DNA of 64,000 nucleotides from Lytechinus pictus (taxonomy: Eukaryota > Echinodermata > Echinoidea > Temnopleuroida > Toxopneustidae): the NCBI RefSeq assembly GCF_037042905.1, contig NC_087245.1, positions 9,997,501-10,061,500 on the forward strand. Direction: 5' to 3'. Positions 12,441-24,400 of this stretch are shown piece after piece (the stretch's first letter is position 1; each line of letters opens with the position of its first letter). The notes beneath the pieces were generated by a model, which did no database searches, was not told the DNA's origin, and saw only the letters and a list, made by a program, of their open reading frames with translations. Position numbers and translations under genes: made by a program.

Positions 12441-15400
12441 TAACGCTCTGTTTCAGTTAAAACATTGAGCACTTTCCCTGAACTTGATACATTTCAATTT
12501 AATTTGTATATATATATATATATATGTATTTGCTTATTTATATATTTATTTATTCACGTTTTCTTTAAAAGACAGGGTTGTCCCATTCAAGCCAAATGGC
12601 CTGCTTTACATAAAATATAAGTTGGAAATGAGAACTGTATCTTGAAATTTTTGCCTCAGTTCATAACTATACTTCAGAAGTGGTTCCTAATGTATTCTGT
12701 ATATTTTTTCCTAGATGGTGTTCATTTTCCTATTTAGAGAGTATTATATTCTGAAATTTCCTAAAATAAAAGACCATGATTAGACTTAGAGAATGACGGA
12801 ATTGTTAATAACTATATTTTACTTTACTTGGGGTACACATTTTGTGGATTGTGCTGCTTTGTAAATTCATAGACTGTTAGTGCCTTTGGAGATCTTAAAC
12901 CTGGACATTGCAGCTCAAAGGCTTGGGGCATTTTCCACTTCTTCATATCATTTTATTGTAGCTTTGTTACTGCACCTGTTGTAAATATTAATTGCATCAC
13001 ATTTGATGTATAGCCCTATTCCCCCTTCTCTAATTTATTCAGTGAGTATTAAATGTTGCAAGGCATTGAGTATACACTTACAGTTAAAACCCCAATAAAA
13101 ATGTGATAGAAATGATCACTTGAAAGATTTTTTTTTCATTGCTAGCACATCTCATCCAACACATGTTACTTGTTTGACTCAGTGGGTGCAACCACAGGGG
13201 GGGGGGTGGAGCTATCCCTGCTCCTATGATTTTTCAAGTAGTGAAAAAAGGAGAAGAGGGGGGATATAAAAGAGGGATAAAAGGATGAAAAAAGAGTACA
13301 TTACAAAAAATTAGATGTTTGGGCGTTTAACTCTGTAATACCCATATGATTAAGTGGAGAACAAATATGACATTACCTTGTCATCTTGCTCCCTCCCCCC
13401 ACCCACCCAATCAAAAAGAATCCTTGTATGAATCCCCTGTAACCCATGGCTTGACCAGAAGGGAACTGAGTTTACATCCATGGCTTGACATAGAAATTGT
13501 TCTCATTATCATCCTGAAACTGGTTTACTGGAAACTGGTTCAGGAAACCAGTTTGGAAGATCGCTTTGCTAGCGTTCCCATTTGATCACCAAAAAGTGGT
13601 TTTCAAAAGAACTTCTTGTAAAGCGGTCTTGTTGCTATGGGAATGCTCTCAGTAGAGGGACATGTTTCAAGAGAAATTTGAATCAGCAGCATATACATTC
13701 TACACACAGTGTGTGGAACATGCTCTTAATGTGCGAAGATTGCTTCCTGAAGAATGGTTGTGTCCTTAGCTAAAACCAGTTTAACGAGGCAAAGCGATCT
13801 TGAAATTTGCATCGTTAGGTCGTTTTCCGATTGCTTCCAAGACGGTTTCGAGCGTTCTTAAAACACGTTAAACTAGTTTCTACTAAACTATAGTTCTAGA
13901 AAAATTGTTTTAGGATGGTAATAAGAATGGGGTCATCGGTAATTTAATTGACTTGGCAATAATGAAAATTTATAAATAGTTGTACTTTTCTTTTTTCTCT
14001 ATCTTTATGCGTGAAATTATTATTTTTGTTCCTGCTCAGAAGTATTACCAACTTAAATTATCCAGTAACACCATTTTCTTCTTATTACCCTACCATCACT
14101 TTACTTTAGAAGTGTACTTCTATTACCTTTTATATCACTTGGGCTGTTTCATAAAGCTGCCTGTTACTAAAGATGCAAATGACTTTATGATGAAGGGAAT
14201 ATGTAGTTATGATTTTTATCGAATTCTCAATCATCTAAATTGGCATTAGCTAAAGTTGAAATATGATCGTTGTAGATTAAAATATTGTTGCTAATGGTAA
14301 TATCATGCATTGAATTAATTATGCATTGCGTTATCTGTCAAAAATTTAGAATTAGGGTTATAGGAAATTCAGTTGCACTATTTCATTTTCAACAACACGC
14401 CATGGAAACACTAAAAAATTATATTTTGATAGGGGGCGTCCCTCACAGATCCTTGTAATGGGGGGTCTAAGGAATTGACCATCATTTGTAAAATATTGGG
14501 TCTTGGGAACTTCACTGTATGATCTATTGGGTAGAGTGAAAAAATCTTAATCTATATTATTTCACCCCAGTAACCCTCGCTTTTGTGCTGTATTGTTAGT
14601 ACATATGTGGCTGGTGTGCAACTAGCGTAGGCCAGCTCTGTGGATGCCACCGAGTAACCAGCTAGCCTGATTTAGGTGCTCCCCCACTTGCAAATGGATA
14701 TCTTTCATAAAGGGGTCTTCGGAGCAGGGTTTAGCAGCCTCTGTGAGCAAATCTTAGTATATATAGAGAACAGAAATGGAGGTCTGAAATAGGAGGTCGT
14801 CAAAGTGCCAGGTCCACGTAACTCAACATGCGTGAAACCTATACACCAACATCATAAAATAACCAGTACACAAATGAAAGGATGTGGTACAACTTGCCTA
14901 CAAAATAGGCCTGTATGAAAATGGTCATTTTAAGATGCAAAGAGCAGGCAAAGAGCCTTGGTATATTGCTATTAGCTGAATACAATATTTATTGTAGAAG
15001 AAATCTTCACCTCCCCTTCTTTCCACTCCTGCCACCCTGCTGTTTTGATAATGGTTATCCCAATTCCCTTTTATTGAACAACTAACAAGTATTTTCACAC
15101 ACTGTTTCTACCATTTATTACCATCTATACCACAATTATCAATCTTCACCATACTAATATTAATATGGCCCAAATACAGCGCAGCTACTATAATTGCATA
15201 TGCTCTACTGTGCCTTGATACTTGGTATCATATTATTACCCCGGCTGTAACTGAGCTGCCATATAGGCACTATAGCATTCAAGGAATAAATCCTATTGGG
15301 TAACCATTCACCTCACCTGGGTCGAGTGCAGCACAATATGAGTAAATTTCGAGCTGAAGGAAAAAACGCCATGGCTTGGAATCGAACCCATGTCCCTCTG

Positions 15401-18400
15401 CTTGAAAGTTGAGTGTCGTAACCGCTAGACCATACATATATGTCACCTGTGTGTCACTGTATCTATTTCTTTTTCCCAAATTCATCCTCTTCCGTTCTCA
15501 CTAGAATTGTGTTTTGCTCCCCTTGCCAATACCAACTTCAATTATTTTTCTACCACGCTTGCTACATTCTGCTACCCATCTTGTCCTTTTCTCTACCACC
15601 ACTATTCACTTGCTACCACAAACCTTCCTTAGTTTTGAGCCCAGCTGGCAAGCTGAGCACCACGCCAAGATTAAAGAGCCACGATCAACATACTTGCGTG
15701 ACATACTTGACCCAGGAGAATTAAACCCCTCACATGAGAGAATCAACTACGCAACATGAACGATTGAAAGAGAATAAGAAGTAGAAAGAAAAAAAAATGT
15801 CCATGTGCTGGTTGCATCCATCGCTCGCCACAGATCTCCTCTTTAAAAAAAGTAAGGGAGTAGAAGGAAATAATATCTAGGTTACTATTATCGGAAATGA
15901 TTTGAATGTCAGATCTTTTTGAGAAAATAAAACTGGGATATCTAGGTCATGAACTAGTTCAGCGACAACATGCCATGTTATCTTTTTTTATTCTCTCTCA
16001 TTCAATCTCCCCCCCCCCTTCTCTTGACTCCTCTTGCAAACTGGGGTTGGTAGTCATTGTATGCTTGAGTGCCATTCTTGAATGGACTAAATTGAAAGTG
16101 CTTAATAGCCACAATTTTTGCTCTATTTTTTTCTGTGAGAGGGAATTGAATAATCACGTAATGTTTTGTCCCTGCTCTATTTTTTCAAATTGGTTGTATT
16201 ATCCACTTAGTCATACTTTGCTATTAACCCTCTTATTCTATCTGATAGATGAAAATGAGTTTGGTCATGCGCTTCAGTATATAACATTGCTTTCTTTAAA
16301 GAATCATGCCCCAGCTTTCTCTTTTGTTTCTCTTGGTACATTATTATCCAGAGTATCCTGTCATTTCTGGTGCATTGTGGGGGTTTTGATAGCTTTATTT
16401 GCTGTATATTCTCTTTACTTTGAAATGACATTTAACCTATTTCTTTTGCACATTAACTTTCAATTTTATGTCTAGTGATAATTAAATCATAAAGGATATT
16501 TGTCACTGGAATGACAAAGAGTCGTATGCTGTTATCCTTTTGTTCTTTTATTCAGAATTTGATTGTCAATAGAAAAATATGGAAGAATTTGGTCACATTT
16601 AAAAGGAAAAGGTTGATAGAATTATTAAAATTGGTTTTTTCTACAAGCAGCTTCCCTGTAGTATTTTCCAATTAATATGAAACAATTCTTTTGCTAAATA
16701 ATGATAAAGAACAGGAAATAATCATTATTAATCCAGAATTTTAAATATCCATAGTATTGTTATTTTTTTGGTGGAAATTAGTGTAACATAGATTTCTGAT
16801 TCTGGTACATGAACTTCAGATTGCAAATATGTAGACTTTGGTGTCGATGGATCCATCTTTAGGTTTTGGTGTCAATCATTTTCAGAGTGATGCTCTTGGG
16901 TGCACAGTCTGGTGTATATCTTTTATTTGCGAAGGTGTTAATATCATTCCCAGAATGCAAATTGGTGTAGATCTGGGTGTAGCTAATCATGTCTCTGGAA
17001 TGCAAATGAGTGTAGATTTGAGCAAGCTGGGACGTCATCATGCTTCCCTGGTCATTTAGGTTAATGGTTCTATGAATGTTTGAAATGAGCTCACGTGAAC
17101 TAGTTCATCTGTAGTGGTGGTCGACTCAACAGTGTTACAATAAACCGCAGTAGTGGCTTGATAGATGGATGGGCTGTGGATAAAGGCAATGTGTAAAAGG
17201 AGTGCATCCATTGTCTCACATAAATTTGGAACAGAGATACAAAAGAAGAGACCAACAGAGAAAGATCCGATGTTTAATCTGTTGAAAGTTCAAATAGAAT
17301 GATTGATATACAGTCAATTCAATGAAAGTGTTTGGTATTCGAAACAAATACTGTTCTTTTCTTAGAATGGCAAAGTTTGGCGGCCATTTTTTGTAATGCA
17401 TTTTATTCTGAGGTACCTTCCATCAATTAGCAAAGATATGGAAACCCACAAGAAATTATAGTAATGGTAGATAAGACATAATAATTTGAATTTGAAAAAA
17501 AAGGAACAGGTGTAATAGCATGAACATTAGGGATAAGAAATACCATACAAAAGTTTTAAATATATAACCATAATAATAATAATAATAATAATGATGATGA
17601 TGATAATGATAATAATGATAATAATAATAATAATGATAATAATGATAATGATAATGATAATAATAATGATAATAATAATAATCAATAATAATAATAATAA
17701 TGATGATGATAATAATAATAGGCATTTATATAGCGCCATCTATCTAGAAATATTCTATTCCGAGGCACGTTGTAATTATTATTATTACCCATACATATAC
17801 ATGTAGGCCTACTAATTACAATCTAGGTTTTTGTGCAGTTAAGTTTTGCTTTTTTTTATTTGGTTTTATTGACCCTGGGTAACCCCATCATTGGACTAAG
17901 CACTTTTTTCTTGGGGATTCAGAAGATTTAGGTCTAGGCCTAAATGAGATGGGAGATGCTATTTCATCTTTTTTTGCTAAGTGCAGGAACTCTAGATTCT
18001 CAATTTTCATCTACTGGATAAAATCAGTTAAATATGGCTTTAATTGTAGTCCATAGTCTATATATGAATTATGTACAGTATGAAGAAATTTTGACAACAA
18101 ACTTTAAACCCAGTATAGAATGACTGTCTCATGATTGGGAGGTTGTTGGTTTTTACCCCCCCCCCCTCCCCTGCCAAGTCAGACCAAAAAACATTAAAGA
18201 AATTATACTTTCAGCCTTGCTTGACATATTAGAAATGGGAAGGGATATTTGTCAGCTAACAGCTGAAGTGACTACCCTGGGCAAATTAGAGTTATTATTG
18301 ATATTATTATTATTATTATTTGTTATTACTCAATGGACCAGATTTAATTGGATGGATTCTTGTTCTCTTTTGATGAAATTTCGGAAACAAGAACTAAACA

Positions 18401-21400
18401 AGAAGCAATTAGCAAGTTTATATTTTTTTGTTCAAGGAAATAGAAAGTCATTAATAACAAAAACTGACACTAGCTACTGAAACTGAAAGGTAATTTAAGC
18501 ATGAATAGAAACATTTGTTTTGTTATAAAGTAGTATTTTTCCCCAAAAAAATGAAAGAAGTAAAGTAACTGACTTCATGTGACATTTGAACCCTCTCCAT
18601 TGTTTTCATCAAAAAACACACAAGATATTAAAGATAGATGTAAACATCTGTTTATGATAAAAACAAACAAAGCACTTCAATAGTCATGTTTACTTCTGTA
18701 CTCGAAAATTTAAGGTTTTGAAGCCTGCTGTCAGAAAAAAATGAAATAGCGATTATTATTAAAAATTATAATTGTGTGAAACATGCTTTCTCAAATAAGA
18801 TTGGGAGATTGTTGGTTTTGACACCCCCAGCCAAGTCGGACCAAAAAACGTTAAAGAAATGATACCTTCAGCCTTGCTTGACATATCAGAAAGGGGGGGG
18901 GGGAGGGATATTTGTATAAGTTCAGCTAAGAGCTAAAATGACTACCCTGGGCAAATTAGAGTTATTACTAATATTATTATTATTTGTTATTACTCCATGG
19001 ACCAGATTTAATTGGATGGATTCTTGTTCTCTTTTGAAGAAATTTTGGAACTAAGTACTTAATAACAAGAAGCAATTAGCAAGTTTATATGTTTTGTTCA
19101 AAGAAATAGAAAGTCATTAATAACAAAAACTGACACTAGCTACTGAAACTGAAAGGTAATTTAAGCATGAATAGAAACATTTGTTTTGTTATAAAGTAGT
19201 ATTATTGCCCCAAAAATTGAAAGAAGTAAAGTAACTGACTTCATGTGACATTCGAACCCTCTCCATTGTTTTCATCAAAGACACAAGATCTTAAAGATAG
19301 ATGTAAACATCTATTTTGTTTATGAGAAAAAACAACATAGCACTTGAAAAGTCATGTTTACTTTCGTACTTGAAAATTTGAGGTTTTGAAGCCTGTTGTC
19401 AGAAAAAAAATGAAATACCGATTTTTATATTATAAACAATTTTAATTGTGTGAAACATGCTCTGTCAAATAAGATATTTAAGAGTAAATTGATGATCAAA
19501 AAGTAAAAAAAATGACCTGGGCTTTTTTCCTTTTTTTATTATGAAACCACTTTTCAGGCATGGAATGGGCTGAAAATTTTAAGATTATTATTTTCTTATA
19601 TAGCCTGTTATTAGTATGTACAATAAATCTTTTGAAAAACTTATACAATAAAAAGTCACATTGCAGTGTGAAATTAAGGAAATGTGTGTTTTGATAAAAT
19701 TTTGATTGATATGATGTTGATTTAGGCAGGTGCTCTTCTTTTGTTCACCTTGATCAATTCCTTGATGTTCTAGAGTGCATTATTAGCAGTGGTGTAGGCC
19801 CATATACACAATTAGGGAAGGGATCACATGCCCGAGTGCCAATTTTATTGCCCAGGAAAAAATACAAAAAAGGCAAAAGTAAGAAGAAAAAAATTGAAGT
19901 TGGAAAAATGGAAACTTATGGTATCATCAAAGGGGGAGGGGGTGGTCAATATCAGCTCTTGCCCAGATCTCACTGACCATTTTTGTTTGATCACTGTTAC
20001 TTTGGAGAAAAAAAAATGTCCAATCTGATGATAGAAAGTTTGACATGACATGGATTGAGCCCGGGATTGAGATGCCCAGAAAGAAAGTCGACTATTGCAG
20101 TCTTTCTTTTGATAACTATTGGCTATTTTTTACTGACATGTAAGATTTTTTCACCACCTGAACCCCAGACCACAGACCTGTAGACTGTTTTTTAGATTAT
20201 GATATTATATTTCTGTTTGACCTTTTATTGATGACCAGTATACTCATTTAGATTTCGTACAGGAATTGTCATTGCCTTTTGAAATGCACCCTTTTCATTG
20301 TTTCGTAAGTTTTGAATGACTTTTTAATTTTTTTGACAGATCAAAAATTGATGAGATTATATGTCTTCGAAAACCACGTTTCCAGGGCTGAAAGGGTTTT
20401 GATTGAAGTTTGAACCACAGACCTAAGTGGTTCTCGTAGGTTATGATTAAACACCCATAAGGACAGTAATCATTCGCATGAACAAAGCAGCCCCATTCTT
20501 AATTAGGGGAAGTTCATTCTGATGAAAAGTGTGCTTTAAAAATAGCAGAAAAAAATAATAATAAAAAACATTGGTGAAGGTTTGAGGAAAATACATGTAA
20601 GATTGAAAGTTATTAGAATTTCAAATTTTTATAAGCCTTCAAAAACGAGCAGCCGCCCCATATGTAATATGATATAAAATGCATGAATTCAATTTTGAAT
20701 GGTTCATGATGACTTTTTAAAATTTTCCTTTTTAGTATGTGTATAATGATTTGTATATTGATATACTGAAGGTATGGCAGTGTATCCTATTGCCGGACAC
20801 CTTTATTTCAGTGCTTTAAAAATGACAACTACAGTGTAGAGGAAATACAATCAAGAAAAATTTGCACTTGCTATTCCAAATATTATGAAAATTATTAATA
20901 TGATAAAATTATTTTATATTTACCAACCATTTTCTTTGCATCGCACTTGCCGCATACCCCTCCACGAAAAACAATTATTTTTGTGCGCGACAAATTACAT
21001 CATGATTCCGGACGCGCGCCGGACGGGTAAAGACAGGGTAAAGATATCCTTGATTATAATGATGTAAGAATAAATTTCTGTGATTTTTTTCTTATATCAT
21101 ATCATGAATACATTCTAACTTTTTGTTTGCTTTTTTTATATCGAATCTGAGCAGATGTTGGTAATAAATTCGTGTTTGATAACTTAAATTATTTTTTGGT
21201 TAGCTGCATGTTTCATGGCACTTTCCAGTGCTCGTTCGTATCGTGACGCTCATCAAGTTCTATCGATGCGCAGCCGATCGTCGACGGCTCTACTAGCTAC
21301 TCACGGTAAACCTCGCGCACGGTACCTTGAGAACTAGCCGTCGACGACCACCCACAATACACCTCACCTCATCATTCGATCGAAGGAGCCGACGAGATTG

Positions 21401-24400
21401 AAATTTGGCAAATCAGGCCCATATTTCCGTTAGAAAATATATCAATTCATTCAATTGTTAATGCAAAACTATGTTATATGATATTTTAAGCATTTTCTGT
21501 CATTTTAGAGATAAATAAGGTAGAAATTTGATTTTTTCGCCTTGTTTTTGCAATCTTGTTCTATGTATTGATCTGTGAAAATGAATTGCGGAAGTCTTAC
21601 GGTACGAAATTGTTTTCGAACGCATTTATATGCGCGTCCGGAATCACAATAGTGTCCGGTAATACAATACGTGACTTTACACTAAAAACGTTTTGATTAT
21701 CTGAGAAAACGATATTTCATTAATTTTTTTACCAAAATAATGATATGTAGGAAAGCTGCTAGTATGATTATGATGTCACAAATCAAGTAATCAAAATTCT
21801 AATAACTTTTTTATTCTTTGTTGTATTTTCCTCAAACCTTTGACACCGTTTCTTTTATTATTTTTTGCTATTTGTATGATAAACTTTTTGTCAGGGTGAA
21901 CTTCCCCTTTAAACAAGAAAGGTTAGCCAGTGGTCAAATCTTACAAGCCAGTCAGCCAGACCAGGTAGGTTGACCAAGACATTACCTTGACCCAATGATT
22001 GGGCTAAGAATAGCATGCTAACCTAGTAGAAGGCATGTCCACTAGACATCCAGACATTAAGAGGTATACTTAGTCTACACAATCAGACACTTTAAAAATA
22101 TTTCAAGACTCTGTGTGGACAGACACAAGTGATTTGTTTTCTTTATCATTGTAGGTCTATATAAATGATAAATCCATTTTGATATATCAAGACGTCGTAT
22201 TTGGTTAATATAGAAAATTCAGCAAACATAAAAATTAAAATTTCGTTAAAATGGGATGTAAAATATTAAAAGTAATGAATAAAAAAAAAAATCGCTTATT
22301 CTCTACAATAAGTTAGGATAAATGCATAACCTGGCCTGTATTCAACTGTGTGAACCAATGATGTCACACTCTTTCTTATTTTCTTTTGTATTTTATTTCA
22401 ATTTTTATAGCTTTGGGGAAAAAGAAATTCTTCAACAAACAAGTGATAGCTTAACAACAATGGCCCGAATTCACAAAGGTGGTTTTGAAAACCATTGGTT
22501 GAAGTGTCCAATGCTGATGCGCGCTTTTGTCACAGTGCGCCAAATTGACGCCTGTTGCCATGGTTAAGAACGCTATTTTATTCATGAGTCCACTGTTTTG
22601 AATTAATGAGTCCACTCTTCAAAATAGTGGACTCATGAATAAAATAGCGTATCTAACCATGGCAACAGGCGTCAATGTATATCATATACAAACAATATAT
22701 TTATATCTGCCCATGATGTGTATAATATCACTGTTTTGTGAAAGTAATCCAAAATTTAAAATGTCATCACAATCACACTATTATTTTACATCCATGCAGT
22801 TTTTATGAAAATTTCAGTGTAATGCCTGTTTGATTTTTCTCTCAATTTTATATTCAATTCAACATTTTTTTGGAAGGATGGACTGGATGTTAAACATGCA
22901 TTAAAATTTAAATTTAAAAGGTCTAAATTTGTTCACTTTTCATTACTGCACATATTTTGGCTAAAAGATTTCCATTTTCCAGTTTACATTGCAAATAATT
23001 TATTTTTCCTCTCTGTTAATATTATTAGGTTGTTGTTTGTAGACTTTGGTTTCTAACTCTGGTACTGGTAGATCACACAACAACTATAACAAAAGGCTAT
23101 ATATTACCATTGTTTATTGCATAATTTTAGTCAACAACACCAGTTGATATTTCAAATCATCTTTGCAAGAGAAAAGGTCATTTATGAAGACAGATGTGTT
23201 TAAAACTTAAGTGATTTGTTATTTTTCAGGAAGCTTCAAACAACTTTGGAGATGCATTGATTTTTTTTTGCTCTATTTCAAAAAGGTTCAGCCCTTCACC
23301 AACCTTTAGCCCAGTAGCCAATGCTTATTTAGAAAAAAAAAACACATCAACAGAATTCACCAGAATATGGCCTTTTTTTCATGTCAGAGAGAATCTCCCC
23401 ATGGACCTTTGCTCTCCCCAAGGAACGAATTATTTTTTTCTTCAAAATTTCAAAGAGATATTTTGATGATTGTTTTTATGTGGATTCTTTGTGGAATTTA
23501 GAATTTGTATGACATGTCCGAGGGTCGTAACCAGCTGCTTGCCACAAATCGACACAATGACATGAAATGAAATCTCAAATTATTTTGCATAAAAGTTCCC
23601 GAATTATTTTTTCCCACAGGAGGTAATTTAGCTTACAATCACTCACAATTGAAATATAGAAATGAAAGCATAAAACCATGTTGCTTAGCGTTCATCGGCC
23701 TTGACCCAACACACAGCTGGTCAGTTTGGATGGACTAAGTACACGCATATTTTGAATATAGAAAGTGTTAGAAATTAGAGTGCCGTCCAATATGAAGAAT
23801 TTCATGAACCTTGACCCATGATTTTTTTTATTCATCACTGAGATATATAATTTTGATTCATCTTTTAATTAATTCATATTTATGTAGGGCCTATATGGCA
23901 TTTATGAAGTCCTGTATAGGCATATGATTACAAAATGATGTGGGCCTATCGTATGTGTTTATTGAACAGGGTTGCTTGTGGCTGATTCTAACATGGTAAG
24001 CTAAATTTGTCCCATGAAAGTGAATGAAAGGCTTACTATTCCATTTCAATTTCCTGATTAGACTATCCTTGACCCAAAGACTTGTTGTGGTCAGTAGGTC
24101 ATAGGGGGGCAAGCTGACCAAGGAGTGACCAAAACAATATCCCTCTCATTCATGTCCTCTCATGCAGGCTGTTTTGTAATTATCTCTACCATTACTCTGT
24201 TATTTCAACCACTTTTCATTATTTCTTTTGCATCAAAAAGGTCAATTTTCTCTCAAAAACATCTCTGAGAAATTGAGAAAATAGAGGTAATTTTTTTTCT
24301 TTTAAAAAGAGCTTCCTACTTTTGAAATGCAACCATCCAGCTATTAATATTTTACATGGAATATCGGATCAGGATTGCTTTGTTCTGTTTTGGCTGTGGT

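Noticed and set aside
15355..15440. Possible tRNA gene on the minus strand
   Set aside because: A- and B-box sequences are present but no closed cloverleaf, and the sequence continues into a SINE body.
15906..16475. 189-codon plus-strand open frame rich in Leu, Phe and Ser
   Set aside because: The composition follows the T-rich DNA, hydrophobic residues come from TTT/CTT runs, there is no family resemblance, and it lies inside the large NR1D intron.
17456..17806. Tyr-rich, Ile-rich and Met-rich open frames
   Set aside because: They are translations of an AAT/GAT microsatellite in different frames.
18217..18480. 87-codon open frame in tandem copy 1
   Set aside because: The equivalent frame is broken in copy 2 and it spans an ATT microsatellite.
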